DNA from: Massilia cavernae
GTDB lineage: Bacteria > Pseudomonadota > Gammaproteobacteria > Burkholderiales > Burkholderiaceae_D
Assembly (NCBI RefSeq): GCF_003590855.1
Contig: NZ_QYUP01000126.1
Location: forward strand, 1-61,569
DNA length: 61,569 nt
Reading direction: 5' to 3'
Within the stretch, counting starts at the first letter, position 1. Every line of letters begins with the position of its first letter. The position numbers were made by a program, and so were the translations under genes. Of this stretch, positions 47,730-60,482 are shown one piece after another. Under the pieces are notes generated by a model. The model did no database searches. It saw only the letters and a program-made list of their open reading frames with translations, and was not told where the DNA came from.

Positions 47730-47786
47730 ATCGGGGACAGACCCCAACCTCGGGGTCTGTCCCCGATGTTGGGGTCTGTCCCCGAT
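47730..47786. repeat. Inverted repeat AGATCGGGGACAGA, copy 2 (extended)
   Basis: Perfect 16-base arms ATCGGGGACAGACCCC and GGGGTCTGTCCCCGAT with a 6-base loop, then one further GGGGTCTGTCCCCGAT at 47771-47786. The core matches 39335-39370. It lies between convergent prfC and the cupin gene and may serve as a bidirectional terminator. Confidence 0.85.
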
Positions 47787-47815
47787 TTGATTTTCATGAG
47801 CTCGAAGCCGTGCCT

Positions 47816-48208
47816 TCAACGCGCCGGCGTGGCCAGCGGCTTGCCTTTTTCGACGACATAGACGCCCACCAGCCGCATCACGGTCTCGCCGGAGTTGCGC
47901 GCGTCATGCACGGTGCCGGCCGGGATCACGATCGCCTCGCCAGCACGCACCGTGCGCGGCGGCTGGCCGTCGACCAGCAGTTCGGCCTGGCCTTCGAGGA
48001 TGTAGCTGATCTCGTCGCCCGGGTGGGTGTGGCGGCCGGCGGTGCTGCCCGGATCGAGTTCGGCACGCACGACCACCGCCTCGCGTCCCGGCACCGAGAC
48101 ATCGGCCTTGACCAGCGGGGTGCGGCGGATGCCGCCCGATTGCGCGAAGGCGGCTGCGGCGAGGCTAAGGGCAACCAAGGCGCCGACAGCGGCGTGGGTC
48201 CTGTTCAT
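47816..48208 (-). CDS. Exported cupin domain protein
   Basis: A 130-residue protein with a signal peptide (ending AAAAFAQSGG) and a single cupin domain. Metal-binding motif 1 is GRHTHPGDEISYILEGQAEL (two His, one Glu) and motif 2 is IPAGTVHDARNSGE (one His). The substrate is not known. The ATG at 48208 follows GGACGGAG. It converges on prfC and stands alone, with a chemoreceptor gene starting 160 bases away in the opposite direction. Confidence 0.86.
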   Translation of the reverse strand: MNRTHAAVGALVALSLAAAAFAQSGGIRRTPLVKADVSVPGREAVVVRAELDPGSTAGRHTHPGDEISYILEGQAELLVDGQPPRTVRAGEAIVIPAGTVHDARNSGETVMRLVGVYVVEKGKPLATPAR

Positions 48209-48368
48209 CTCCGTCCTTTCGAAAATAGTGGCAATCCGGCCTATCTTACGCCCGCTCGCGCATCCGGTGGAGGACGGTAGATATTGACCAGCCGCAATCC
48301 TGGGCCACCGGCGCCGGCGTACAGTGCGTGATGCGCGCAGGTTCGACATCAGCGCCCGGGAGATGACC

Positions 48369-49769
48369 ATGACAATAAAAACTGCTTGCATCGCACTCGC
48401 GGGCGTCATGCTGTGCGGCGTCGCCTGCGCTGCCGCACCCACCGTGAAGGACGCCGTGGTGCTGGCCGAAAAAGGCGCGAAGTACATTGCCATCCACGGC
48501 AAGCAGGCCATGATCGGCAAGATCAACGCCAGGGATCCGGAATTTAACCGTGGCGAGTTCCATTCGCTGGCCGCAGCCACCGCGCCTGGCAGTGGCGAGC
48601 GCCGTGTCGTCGACGAGGCGGCAGCCGCGTATGCCGTCTACGTCCGTACGGTGCTCGATGTGATCGAGATATCGCGCGACGACCGCTCGATGAGTGCCAA
48701 TGCCATGTTCAAGGCCGAGCGCGCGTTCGCGATCGTCGCGCTGCGCCTGAACGAACTGCTGCGCGCAGAGCAGGCGTTGAGCGAAGCCGCATCGCAGCGC
48801 GCGGCCAGCGACTTCAACATGATCTCGACGCTGATGCCGCTGGTGATCGCACTGTCGGTGGTGCTGTCGCTGGCGATCACGGTGGCGGTGCGGCACGCGC
48901 TGCTGGACGAAGTGCGCGACATCGGAGAGGCGGCGACCGGACTCGCACGCGGCAATCTCACCGTGCGCGAGCGGGTGTACGGGCGTGACGAGATTTCCGA
49001 GACCTCGCACGCGCTGGACGGCAGCATCCGCAACCTGAACGCCACGCTGCGCAACATCCTCGATGCGGCACGCCAGATCGACAGCGCATCGCGCGAGATC
49101 GCGCTGGGGAATGCCGACCTGTCCATCCGCACCGAAGCGCAGGCCAGTTCGCTGATCCACACGGTCTCCTCGGTCGAGGATCTGAACGAGTCCGTCAGCC
49201 GCACGGCAAACAGCACGCAGCGGGCCAACCAGCTGGCCGAAAGCGCGTCGTCGTCGGCGCTCAAGGGCGGCGACCTGGTGGGACGGCTGATGCTGACGAT
49301 GGTCGCGATCAAGGGCAGCTCGGGCAAGGTGGCCGAGATCGTGGAGGTGATCGACGGGATCGCTTCGCAGACTAACATCCTGGCGCTGAACGCGGCGGTC
49401 GAAGCTGCGCGCGCGGGCGAACATGGACGAGGTTTCGCGGCGGGGTACAGCATGGCCGACATTGTGACGTCGGTGCAGCGGGTGGGAGACATCATCGGAA
49501 AGATCACGCAGGACAATGCGCAGCAGGCCAGCGGGGTGAGCGAGGTCAACCAGGCGATCATGCAGATCGACGAGATCACGCAGCAGAATTCGGCGCTGGT
49601 GGAGGAGGCTGCGGCGGCGGCGGACAGCTTGCAGGAGCAGGCGCACAGCTTGTCGCGGGCGGTGGCGTCGTTCAAGCTGGATGAAGGAGCGGGGCAGGGG
49701 AAACAGGCGCCGCCACCGCCCACGCGGGGCGGGAAGGGGCATTTGCGGCTGGCGTCGAAACGGGGGTAG
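48369..49769 (+). CDS. Chimeric methyl-accepting protein lacking the signalling tip
   Basis: A 466-residue receptor. The signal sequence ([20 protein letters not shown]) and residues about 25-63 ([20 protein letters not shown]) resemble the start of a single-cache periplasmic protein; from about residue 64 the sequence continues as the second half of a four-helix-bundle MCP. TM2 ([20 protein letters not shown]), HAMP and signalling helices follow. After [11 protein letters not shown] the frame jumps to [20 protein letters not shown], so about 40 residues, including the whole EVRxLA hairpin tip, are absent. The ATG at 48369 has GGGAG seven bases upstream. Signalling through CheA is unlikely. 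Confidence 0.82.
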   Translation: MTIKTACIALAGVMLCGVACAAAPTVKDAVVLAEKGAKYIAIHGKQAMIGKINARDPEFNRGEFHSLAAATAPGSGERRVVDEAAAAYAVYVRTVLDVIEISRDDRSMSANAMFKAERAFAIVALRLNELLRAEQALSEAASQRAASDFNMISTLMPLVIALSVVLSLAITVAVRHALLDEVRDIGEAATGLARGNLTVRERVYGRDEISETSHALDGSIRNLNATLRNILDAARQIDSASREIALGNADLSIRTEAQASSLIHTVSSVEDLNESVSRTANSTQRANQLAESASSSALKGGDLVGRLMLTMVAIKGSSGKVAEIVEVIDGIASQTNILALNAAVEAARAGEHGRGFAAGYSMADIVTSVQRVGDIIGKITQDNAQQASGVSEVNQAIMQIDEITQQNSALVEEAAAAADSLQEQAHSLSRAVASFKLDEGAGQGKQAPPPPTRGGKGHLRLASKRG

Positions 49770-49772
49770 CGG

Positions 49773-50267
49773 ATGCCGCATCACCGACGACAGCTGGCTG
49801 CAGGGGCGACCTATTTCTTTACCGTGAATTTGCGGGACCGGAGCAGCGGGCTCCTGGTGGAGCAGGTCGGGGCGTTGCGCGAGGCGGTGAGGAAGGTGCG
49901 AGCGGTGCGGCCGTTTCTGATTGGTGCGTGGGTGGTGCTGCCGGAGCACATGCATGCGATGTGGACGCTGCCGGAAGATGACCGGGATTATCCAGGGCCC
50001 TGGCGCGAAATCAAGAAGGCGTTTTCACGCTCGGTTCAACAGCGGGACGTGTGGCAGAAGCGGTATTGGGAACATACGATTCGTGATGCACGGGATTTCG
50101 CCGCGCATCTCGATTACATTCATCGCAATCCGTATAAACACGGGTTGGTGAGGAATGTGAGGGATTGGCCCTATTCGTCGTTTCACCGGTATGTAAAGGC
50201 CGGCATTTATTTGGAAGAATGGCTTTGTGATGATGTGGATTTGAGTGCCGGTGAACGGGGCGCGTGA
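49773..50267 (+). CDS. REP-associated tyrosine transposase (RAYT)
   Basis: A 164-residue Y1/IS200-like transposase of the REP-associated type. The HUH motif appears as PEHMHAMWTLP, and the C-terminal DYIHRNPYKHGLVRNV holds the catalytic tyrosine and conserved NPxKHGLV block. The opening RRQLAAGATYFFTVNLRDR is typical. Such enzymes mobilise or maintain REP hairpins, and one lies directly downstream at 50272-50344, as expected. It starts three bases after the chemoreceptor stop. Intact by length. Confidence 0.9.
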   Translation: MPHHRRQLAAGATYFFTVNLRDRSSGLLVEQVGALREAVRKVRAVRPFLIGAWVVLPEHMHAMWTLPEDDRDYPGPWREIKKAFSRSVQQRDVWQKRYWEHTIRDARDFAAHLDYIHRNPYKHGLVRNVRDWPYSSFHRYVKAGIYLEEWLCDDVDLSAGERGA

Positions 50268-50271
50268 AAAC

Positions 50272-50344
50272 GGCGGATGCGCTGTGCTTATCCGCCCTAC
50301 GTGTCTTCAAGGACGTAGGGCGGATAAGCGACAGCGCATCCGCC
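50272..50344. repeat. Paired REP hairpin next to RAYT
   Basis: Left arm GGCGGATGCGCTGT plus GCTTATCCGCCCTACGT and the right arm complementary to it (50313-50344) with one bulged G, around a 10-base loop. It is a two-copy inverted REP with the GGATAAGC and GCATCCGCC cores, directly after the RAYT gene. It may also end transcription between this gene and gcvP. Confidence 0.9.
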
Positions 50345-50354
50345 GATCTAGTTC

Positions 50355-53249
<2,895 letters not shown>

Positions 53250-53365
53250 GATTGGGCCAAAAAAGATGCTGGCTGCCGGGGAGGGCGGCCGGATTGGAGA
53301 TGAGGGGAACCTGTAAAACTGATGGCGTGCCGCGCGCGCCAATGCGCGCGGCAGCCGGGCCGCGA

Positions 53366-53746
53366 TTATTCCGCGGTGGCCTTGCCGTAGCCGGCTGCGT
53401 CGAGCAGGCCGTTGATGGCGTTGGCGTCGTCTGGCTTGATGCGGAACAGCCATGCGGAATACGCATCGGCGTTGATCGAGTCAGGCGTATCGGCCACCGC
53501 GTCGTTGACCGCCACGACTTCGCCCGATACCGGCGCGTAGATGTCGCTTGCCGCCTTGACCGATTCCACCACCGCTGCGTCGTCGCCGGCGGTGAAGGAC
53601 TTGCCTACCTTCGGCAGTTCGACGAAGACGATATCGCCCAGCGCGTCCTGCGCGTACTCGGTGATGCCGACGGTCAGGGTGCCGTCGGCTTCAGCGCGGA
53701 TCCACTCGTGGGATTCGGTGTATTTCAGGTCGGCAGGAATGTTCAT
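53366..53746 (-). CDS. gcvH: Glycine cleavage system H-protein
   Basis: A 126-residue lipoyl carrier of the glycine cleavage system. The lipoylated lysine is in [20 protein letters not shown], and the segment [20 protein letters not shown] is conserved. The ATG at 53746 (MNIPADLKY) is preferred over one at 53758. It lies between gcvT and gcvP, 116 bases before gcvP, and is in the same operon. Confidence 0.95.
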   Translation of the reverse strand: MNIPADLKYTESHEWIRAEADGTLTVGITEYAQDALGDIVFVELPKVGKSFTAGDDAAVVESVKAASDIYAPVSGEVVAVNDAVADTPDSINADAYSAWLFRIKPDDANAINGLLDAAGYGKATAE

Positions 53747-53797
53747 GTGAGGCTCCAAAAAGGGTGATTTGTATTGTTTGTATTCGGGCGCTGCGGG

Positions 53798-54916
53798 TCA
53801 GGCAACCAGGATTTTACCGTTACGTACGAACGGCAGCTTGACCACGGTGGCAGCCAGCTTCTTGTCGCGGATCTCGACGTGTACGTTGTCGCCGACGGCG
53901 ACGTCCATCGGCACGCGCCCCAGCGCGATCGCCTGCTGCATGGTCGGGCTGAAGGTGCCGCTGGTGATTTCGCCTTCGCTGCCGGAGGTGCTGATGATCT
54001 TCTGGTGGGCGCGCAGCACGCCGCCTTTTTCGCGCAGGATCAGGCCCACGTACTGCTGGTGCTGGCCGTTCGCCTGCAGCGCCGCCTTGCCGATGAAGTC
54101 GCGCTCGGACACCAGGTCGACGGTCCAGGCCAGGCCGGCGTCGAGCGGGTTGACGGTTTCGTCCATGTCCTGGCCGTACAGGTTCATGCCGGCTTCGAGG
54201 CGCAGCGTATCGCGCGCGCCCAGGCCCGCAGGCTTGACGCCGGCGGCTACCAGCGCGTTCCACAGGGCGTCGGCCTGCGAAGCGTCGAAGGCCAGCTCGA
54301 AGCCGTCTTCGCCGGTGTAGCCGGTGCGCGCGACCATCACTTCGCCGAAGGCGGTGTCCTTGACGATGGCGGCGTTGAACGGCTTGAGCGGCTCGGATGC
54401 TTCTTTCGTGGTCGGCAGCACTTCCCACACCTTGGCGCGGGCGTTCGGGCCCTGCACGGCGATCAGCGCCATCGCATTGGCGCCATCGCGGCGCTGGGTG
54501 ACCTTGACGCCGCTGCCGGTGGCTTCGATTTGCGCGTTGATCCAGGCGAGGTCCTTTTCCGCGGTGCCGGCATTGACCACCAGGCGGAACCAGGTCTCGC
54601 TGAAGAAGTAGACGATCAGGTCGTCGATGACGGTGCCTTCGGGCTTGAGCATGCACGAGTACAGGGCCTTGCCCGGAACCTGCAGCTTGTCGACGTTATT
54701 GGCCAGCAGGCCGCGCAGGAAGGCGCGGACATTGTCGCCTTCGAGGTCGACCACGCACATGTGCGAGACGTCGAACATGCCGACGTCGGTGCGTACCGCA
54801 TGGTGCTCTTCGATCTGGGAGCCGTAGTTGACGGGCATGTCCCAGCCGCCGAAGTCGACCATCTTGGCGCCGGCGGCGCGGTGTGCGGAATTGAGCGGGG
54901 TCGCTTTAAGCGTCAT
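53798..54916 (-). CDS. gcvT: Aminomethyltransferase, T-protein
   Basis: A 372-residue folate enzyme of the glycine cleavage system, taking the aminomethyl group from GcvH to tetrahydrofolate and releasing ammonia. Conserved pieces are [20 protein letters not shown], the catalytic Asp region [10 protein letters not shown], and [20 protein letters not shown]. The ATG at 54916 is the first of the operon and follows the riboswitch by about 75 bases. A longer open frame upstream runs through the riboswitch and is not real. Confidence 0.95.
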   Translation of the reverse strand: MTLKATPLNSAHRAAGAKMVDFGGWDMPVNYGSQIEEHHAVRTDVGMFDVSHMCVVDLEGDNVRAFLRGLLANNVDKLQVPGKALYSCMLKPEGTVIDDLIVYFFSETWFRLVVNAGTAEKDLAWINAQIEATGSGVKVTQRRDGANAMALIAVQGPNARAKVWEVLPTTKEASEPLKPFNAAIVKDTAFGEVMVARTGYTGEDGFELAFDASQADALWNALVAAGVKPAGLGARDTLRLEAGMNLYGQDMDETVNPLDAGLAWTVDLVSERDFIGKAALQANGQHQQYVGLILREKGGVLRAHQKIISTSGSEGEITSGTFSPTMQQAIALGRVPMDVAVGDNVHVEIRDKKLAATVVKLPFVRNGKILVA

Positions 54917-54989
54917 GGAATCCTCAGGGCAAGTGAAAAAGGGACTGCCGAACGGACGCGAAAGGCCGGCATGGCCATTTTGCGTGCGA

Positions 54990-55195
54990 TCGCGCCCCTC
55001 TGTCCTCGATACCTGAGAGATAGCGGAATGATCCGCCTGCCCCTTCGGTGGGCCGCCGGCGTGTGCCGCGGCCGCTCTCCAGAGTTGAACCGGTGCGCCG
55101 TGCGCTGCCGACCCCTGACCGGTCCTTTTGCCTGAGAGTTTTTGGGTGATGCCCCTTCGGCGGCAGCGCTTGGGCTGCCCTCTCCCGATCAAGAC
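54990..55195 (-). promoter_or_regulatory. Tandem glycine riboswitch before gcvT
   Basis: On the minus strand two glycine aptamers follow each other. The first runs from GGGAGAGGGCAGCCC through GCCGAAGGGGCA to CTCTCAGGCAAAAGGACCG; the second from CTCTGGAGAGCG through ACCGAAGGGGCAGG to CTCTCAGGTATCGAGGACAG. The repeated GAAGGGGCA and CTCTCAGG elements are the conserved core. It should turn on gcvTHP at high glycine. No gene occupies 54917-55339. Confidence 0.92.
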
Positions 55196-55339
55196 TGTGG
55201 AGGATATGTCAGCATGGCCTCGATGTCAATGTCCGGGTGGCGGCGCAGGGGGCAGGGCGCGCACGAATGAAGATGCGTGCAGGGCTGTTTGTTGTCTAAT
55301 TTGTTAGAATCCGTTCATCCACCTAGCGAGCCAGCGACC

Positions 55340-55900
55340 ATGACAGAAGAATCCGCCACGAAGGAAACGGACGCGTATTTCACGCTGTCCGGGGATGTCA
55401 ACAGCGATATGGTGTACCGCGTGTTCGAAGCCGTCGCCAACATGACGGAAAAAGGCATCGATACCGCCCACTTGCTGGTCCAGTCGAACGGCGGCTATGT
55501 CAGCGATGGCCTGTGCCTGTATAACTTCCTGGCCAATTCGCCGATCAAGTTTGTGATGTACAACGGCGGCGCGGTGGCCTCGATCGCGGTCATTCTCTTC
55601 CTCGCCGGCAAGCAGCGCTTCGCCAGCGAGACCGCGCGCTTCATGGTGCACAAATCGCACGCCACGGCATCGCCCGGCGCCCGGCCCGATGCGCTGAACA
55701 TCATCGTCGAAGGCCTGCGCGCGGACGACGCGCGCACCGAATCGATCCTGCGCAAGCACGTTACCCTAACGCCCGAGCAGTGGGCGGTCCACCAGTATTC
55801 CGACCTGCACCTTACCGCGACCGACGCCAAGACCGCCGGCATGGTCGAGGCTATTGCCGATTTCGCGCCGCCCAAGGGTTTTCACCTTACTAATATCTAG
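55340..55900 (+). CDS. ClpP-like serine protease family protein
   Basis: An 186-residue protein of the ClpP/crotonase-like fold, related to Clp protease subunits without being canonical ClpP. The probable catalytic Ser is in GGAVASIAVILFLAGKQR and His in RFMVHKSHATASPG. The strand-loop HLLVQSNGGYVSDGLCLYNF matches the oxyanion area. No Clp ATPase lies beside it. The ATG at 55340 follows a poor ribosome site, and the frame opens upstream to 55277. Function is unknown; possibly a membrane-associated or stand-alone protease. Confidence 0.8.
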   Translation: MTEESATKETDAYFTLSGDVNSDMVYRVFEAVANMTEKGIDTAHLLVQSNGGYVSDGLCLYNFLANSPIKFVMYNGGAVASIAVILFLAGKQRFASETARFMVHKSHATASPGARPDALNIIVEGLRADDARTESILRKHVTLTPEQWAVHQYSDLHLTATDAKTAGMVEAIADFAPPKGFHLTNI

Positions 55901-56047
55901 CGCGCCCGTCGCCGGCGTTTTGTTGCGTCCAATGTAAAAGAGCGTGCCGGCCGCGATGCCTGTGCAGACTCTTTCTGGTGCTTCCTGTCTGGCTACTGTT
56001 GTGGCGGAGCCCGGAAACCCGGCGCCGCCCAGCGATGACGAGCGGTA

Positions 56048-56299
56048 TTAGCGTTTGTCGCGCTTGGATCCTGGGCGGCTGCTTTCGCTGCTCGCAGCCG
56101 GGTTCGACTGTTGGGAGCCGGGTTGCATGCCGGACTGCTGGGAGCCTGGTTGCTGCGACTGGCGCGATGCGTCGTTCTTGTGGCTTTGGCGGCCGGCTTC
56201 GACGTGCTGCTCGTGGGTGCCGCCCTGGCCACCCGAGCGCGAACCCGCAGCATTGGCAGACTGCTTGTTGCCGCTTTGTTTCTTCTGTTTCGAGGCCAT
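56048..56299 (-). CDS. Small low-complexity protein, stress-induced KGG-like
   Basis: An 83-residue hydrophilic protein rich in Gln, Ser, Gly, Lys and Asn, with no hydrophobic core. The segment GTHEQHVEAGRQSHKND resembles degenerate KGG motifs of YciG-like stress proteins; the rest repeats GSQQS. It begins MASKQKKQSGNK. The ATG at 56299 has GAAAGGA upstream, while another at 56305 lies one base after that site. It is probably disordered. Function unknown. Confidence 0.6.
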   Translation of the reverse strand: MASKQKKQSGNKQSANAAGSRSGGQGGTHEQHVEAGRQSHKNDASRQSQQPGSQQSGMQPGSQQSNPAASSESSRPGSKRDKR

Positions 56300-56476
56300 C
56301 TTCATTCCTTTCGATGTTGGGAAGTGTCGCTGCTCGCCGGCGTGCAGGGGAAAAGGTTTTTGCGCCTGCGTTGCCGGAGACACAATCATGCGAGCTGCAC
56401 AGCAGAATCGCTATCAGAACATTACCCGCACCGATGTAGGATTGCCTCCTACAAGTTTGAAACAAGACTCAGCTTT

Positions 56477-57844
56477 TCAGAACTCTTCCCAGTCGACGTC
56501 CTGCTTGGCGGCGGCCGCCCGCTTGCCCGCGCCCGGCCTGGCTGCCGCGCGCGGGCTTGCCGCCACGGGGCGGATGCGGCGCGCGCCGTCGCCGGCGGCC
56601 GCGGCGGTGCGCGGCGCGGCCGGTTTGGCGGTGCTGGAAACCAGGTGGATCTGGGCCGAGGGTCGGGAATGCTCCGCATCCAGCACGAAGCTGCCGATGA
56701 TGTGTTTCAGGCTCCCGGCCTGGTCGCGCATCGACGCGGCCGCCGCGGCCGACTCTTCCACCAGCGCCGCGTTCTGCTGGGTGGCCTGGTCCATCGCCGC
56801 GATGGCCTGGTTGACCTGCTCGATGCCCGTGGTCTGCTCGGCGCTGGCGGCGGCGATCTCGCCGATGATCTCGGTCACCCGCCTGACGCTGGCTACCACC
56901 TCGTTCATGGTGTTGCCCGCCTTGTCGGCCAGATGGGTGCCGGCGCTGACTTTCTCGACCGAGTCGTCGATCAGTTCCTTGATCTCCCTGGCCGCCGCGG
57001 CCGAGCGCTGCGCCAGGTTGCGCACCTCGGAGGCCACCACCGCGAAGCCGCGCCCCTGTTCGCCGGCCCTGGCCGCTTCCACCGCGGCGTTCAATGCCAG
57101 GATGTTGGTCTGGAAGGCGATGCCGTCGATGACGCCGATGATTTCCGCGATCCGCTTCGAGGAATCGTTGATGGAGGCCATCGTGCCGACCACTTCCGAC
57201 ACCACTTCGCCGCCCTTGACCGCCACGTCGGAGGCCGACACCGCCAGTTTGCTTGCCTGGTGGGCATGGTCGGCGTTCTGCTTGACGGTCGCGGTCAGCT
57301 CTTCCATCGACGAGGCGGTTTCCTCCAGCGAGGCGGCTTGCTGCTCGGTACGCGCCGACAGGTCGAGGCTGCCGCTGGCGATTTCGCCGGCGCCGCTGGA
57401 AATGGTTTCCGAACCGGAGCGCACGTTGACGATCATCGACACCAGCTTGTCGTTCATCTCCTGCATGGCGCGGGTCAACAGGCCCGATTCGCCGCTGCCT
57501 CCCTGTTCGACCCTGGCGCTGAGGTCGCCCGCGGCGACGCGCTGGGCCACCAGCACGGCGGCGTGGATCGGCCGCGCCACCTCGGCCGCCAGCCAGACGG
57601 CCAGCGCGGCGACGATGCCGATGCTGGCCGCGCCTGCGACGAATAGCCATGTGCGGGCGCCGCCATAGCCTGCGCGCAGCAGTTCGGCCGCGGCGCCGGC
57701 CTTGAGCCCGGGCCGGGCCGCGGCCTCGACCGCCTGGCCGAACTGGGACGCCAGCGACCACGCCGTCGCCAGCCCGAGCGCCAGCACGATGGCGAGGCAG
57801 CCGAAGATCTTGATCCTGGTGTCGAGCTGGCGGAGGCGGTCCAT
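56477..57844 (-). CDS. Methyl-accepting chemotaxis protein with small periplasmic loop and CheR tether
   Basis: A 455-residue receptor. TM1 is about residues 12-31 ([20 protein letters not shown]), the periplasmic part only about 33 residues, TM2 about 65-86, followed by HAMP and a full signalling domain with an intact tip ([20 protein letters not shown]). A Pro/Ala-rich linker ends in DVDWEEF, a C-terminal xWxxF pentapeptide of the type that recruits CheR and CheB. The tiny outer loop cannot hold a standard ligand domain, so it may sense the membrane or cytoplasm. No chemotaxis operon is adjacent. Confidence 0.9.
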   Translation of the reverse strand: MDRLRQLDTRIKIFGCLAIVLALGLATAWSLASQFGQAVEAAARPGLKAGAAAELLRAGYGGARTWLFVAGAASIGIVAALAVWLAAEVARPIHAAVLVAQRVAAGDLSARVEQGGSGESGLLTRAMQEMNDKLVSMIVNVRSGSETISSGAGEIASGSLDLSARTEQQAASLEETASSMEELTATVKQNADHAHQASKLAVSASDVAVKGGEVVSEVVGTMASINDSSKRIAEIIGVIDGIAFQTNILALNAAVEAARAGEQGRGFAVVASEVRNLAQRSAAAAREIKELIDDSVEKVSAGTHLADKAGNTMNEVVASVRRVTEIIGEIAAASAEQTTGIEQVNQAIAAMDQATQQNAALVEESAAAAASMRDQAGSLKHIIGSFVLDAEHSRPSAQIHLVSSTAKPAAPRTAAAAGDGARRIRPVAASPRAAARPGAGKRAAAAKQDVDWEEF

Positions 57845-58020
57845 GGCGAATTCCTTCTCGGTGGCAGAAATGTGTGGCGGGTATCAGTGCAATGGTATGG
57901 AAAGTCCGAAATGCAACATTTGTCACACGTCAATAGGAGTGGCAGCCAGGGCGCAGTGTGGCTATTTCGATGCAGTTCGAGTGAAATGCTTGCCATGTGG
58001 CAATATTCTGTCAAAATGGG

Positions 58021-60366
58021 ATGATGGGGGCCAGGAATCAATCGGGGCAGGGTGTGCAGCAGTCCGGCAAGACAGCCGGCAACCGGTCGCGCCCCGAGCT
58101 GTTGAACAGCCTGATGGACATCGTGACGAGGCACGTCAACGAGCACATGATGGCGACCACCACCGGCATCGTGGGCGCCTTGCTCGACGCGACCGGCCCG
58201 GCCATCGGCACGCGCACCATGTTCCAGCGCGTCAAATCCGGCAACCTGCTCAAGGAAAATAGCTACGCCTTCCTGCACCTGGCCTGCACCGAAGTCTGCG
58301 ACGCCGTGAAGCGCGAGCTGGATGCGCTGGCGCCGGCGCCGGTCAAGCGCGTGGCGGCCCCGGTGGCGCTGAGCCTTGTGCCGATGGAGGAAATGGACCA
58401 CCGGCTCGCCTTCGACAGTATCAGCCGCCCCTTCGACGTCGCCCATGCCGATGCGCTGGCGACACTGAACGTGCGGGTCGGCTACATGCTCGGGCGCGAC
58501 GTGCTGCGCATGAGCCAGAACCCGTTCCGGCCGCAGGTCATCCTGCTGGCGCTGCAGAAGGCGTGGGTGGAATTCGAGCCGGATGAGGCCGGGCACCAGC
58601 TGATCCAGCCTTTGCTCAAGCCGGGCCTGCTGTTCGATTTCGCCCCCATGTACGAGGCGCTGAGCCTGGCGCTGATGCGCAAGGGCGTGCTGCCGGGTTC
58701 GGTCGACGCCCTCAAGATCCAGAAAACCGACAATGCCGCCGCAGCGCGCGCCGCGCGCGCTTCCGGCAAGGCCGCGCTGTCGCGCCAGTTGCAGGCGTTC
58801 TTCGGCGGCGGCGACGCGGCGCCGGCGATCGACGCCGACATCCCGATGATCCCGCTCATTCCCGACTTGCTGTCCTTGCCGTCCACGCAGCAGGGTAGCG
58901 GATGGCGGCCGAGCGCGGCGGCGGGGTTCGACCCGGCGCAAGCCGTGGCGGCGCGCCCGGCCGGCGGCTTTGCAGCTGGCGGCACGGCGGCCGCCGCCGG
59001 CGCCGCGCCGCTGCCGCCCGGCGTGCAGCAGTTGTCCAGCGCCGGCCTGAACAACCTGCTGGGCGAGCTGCAGAAGCGCATGCCCCAGCCCACAGCCGGC
59101 GGCACCAGCACTGCCGCTGGCGCCGGCGCCGTCCCGCACAACGTGTTCTACCTGCCGCGCCTGAAACAGAGCCTGCCGCAAGGCAGCCTGTCGCGCGGCG
59201 ACGAAGGCACCATCGACCTGCTGTCGCGGATTTTCGAGACGGTGTTCCTGGACGACAGCATCCCCGGCGAGATCCGCGAGCTGATCCAGTTCCTGCAGAT
59301 CCCGGTGCTGAGGGCGGCGCTGAACGACAAGAACTTCTTCTTCGAGGACGCTCACCCGGCGCGGCGCATGATCGACCTGCTGTCGCGCATGGGCTGGGAG
59401 CAGCGCAAGGGCGCGGACGACCCAGTGTTCCAGGCGATGCAGCGCGGTGTCGACCGCATCGGGCGCGACGCCGGCAGCGGCGAGCGCGCGTTTGCCGACG
59501 CCGTGGCCGACCTCGAGGCCTCGATCGCCGCCGACGAAACGGCGGCCGAGAGCGTGATCGCCGAGCCGATCGCGCGCGCCCTCAAGCAGGAAAAGACCGC
59601 CACCGCCGCCCGTTCGGCCAAGAACGCGGTGTCGATGCGGATCGGCGCCGGCGAAGTGGTCGCGGTGGTCGAGGCCTTCCTGGAAAACAAATGGACCTCG
59701 GTGCTGACCGTGGCCTATACGGTCGAAGACGACAAGCCAGGCGCCGTCGCCAACGCCACCAGGACCATGGACGACCTGCTGTGGAGCGTCAAGCCGAAGG
59801 TCACGCATGAGCAGCGCAAGGCGCTGATCGGCAAGCTGCCAGGCCTGCTGGCCACCTTGAACAAGTGGCTGGACGTGATCAAGTGGCAGGACGCCGACCG
59901 CCTGCAGTTCTTCGCCGAGCTGGCAGAATGCCACGCCTCCATCGTGCGCGCGCCGCTCGACCTGTCGCCCGAGCGCCAGCTGGAGATCGCGGTCGAAGTG
60001 GCGCAGGCCGATGCGATCCGCCGCATCGAGAAGGAAGACGCGGCCGCCGCCCAGGAAGAACAGGCCGACGAAGCGGTCATCACCGTCGACGGCCTCGAAC
60101 GCGGCATGTGGCTGGAGTTCGTCCAGCCCGACGCCGGCGTACGCAAGGTCAAGCTGGCCTGGGTCAGCCCGCTGCGCACGCTGTTCATCTTCTCGGCCGG
60201 GGCGCGCCAGGAAGCGTTTTCGCTGTCGGCCGAATCCCTGGCGCAGTCCTGCCGCGACGGCAAGGCGCGCGTCATCGAGGACAGCGGCGTGGTCGCGCGC
60301 GCGCTGGCGCAGGCCATGGAGGGCGGCGCCGCCAATGACGCGCCGCCGGGAGCACTGCGCGCCTGA
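58021..60366 (+). CDS. DUF1631 family protein
   Basis: A 781-residue protein of the DUF1631 family, of unknown function, common in beta- and gammaproteobacteria; members are linked to c-di-GMP and pilus or motility genes in some species. It opens with GNRSRPELLNSLMDIVTRHV and closes with a PilZ-like stretch (GLERGMWLEFVQPDAGVRKV, WVSPLRTLFIFSAGARQEAF). A low-complexity Ala/Gly region lies at about residues 310-365. The start is one of two ATG codons at 58021 and 58024; a GTG at 57997 also fits. smc lies downstream. Confidence 0.86.
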   Translation: MMGARNQSGQGVQQSGKTAGNRSRPELLNSLMDIVTRHVNEHMMATTTGIVGALLDATGPAIGTRTMFQRVKSGNLLKENSYAFLHLACTEVCDAVKRELDALAPAPVKRVAAPVALSLVPMEEMDHRLAFDSISRPFDVAHADALATLNVRVGYMLGRDVLRMSQNPFRPQVILLALQKAWVEFEPDEAGHQLIQPLLKPGLLFDFAPMYEALSLALMRKGVLPGSVDALKIQKTDNAAAARAARASGKAALSRQLQAFFGGGDAAPAIDADIPMIPLIPDLLSLPSTQQGSGWRPSAAAGFDPAQAVAARPAGGFAAGGTAAAAGAAPLPPGVQQLSSAGLNNLLGELQKRMPQPTAGGTSTAAGAGAVPHNVFYLPRLKQSLPQGSLSRGDEGTIDLLSRIFETVFLDDSIPGEIRELIQFLQIPVLRAALNDKNFFFEDAHPARRMIDLLSRMGWEQRKGADDPVFQAMQRGVDRIGRDAGSGERAFADAVADLEASIAADETAAESVIAEPIARALKQEKTATAARSAKNAVSMRIGAGEVVAVVEAFLENKWTSVLTVAYTVEDDKPGAVANATRTMDDLLWSVKPKVTHEQRKALIGKLPGLLATLNKWLDVIKWQDADRLQFFAELAECHASIVRAPLDLSPERQLEIAVEVAQADAIRRIEKEDAAAAQEEQADEAVITVDGLERGMWLEFVQPDAGVRKVKLAWVSPLRTLFIFSAGARQEAFSLSAESLAQSCRDGKARVIEDSGVVARALAQAMEGGAANDAPPGALRA

Positions 60367-60482
60367 ACGCCAATATGCCCGGTCTTTACCTGGCCAAAGG
60401 CCGGGCGCCGGATGGTATGATGTAGCCCCTTTCCGGATTCCGGCCAACCCAGCGCCCTCCAGGGCGACGAGTAGTCAATAAC

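Noticed and set aside
57475..60447. 990-residue minus-strand open frame opposite the DUF1631 gene
   Set aside because: Composition typical of an antisense frame in GC-rich DNA; the + strand gene has a good start and family similarity.
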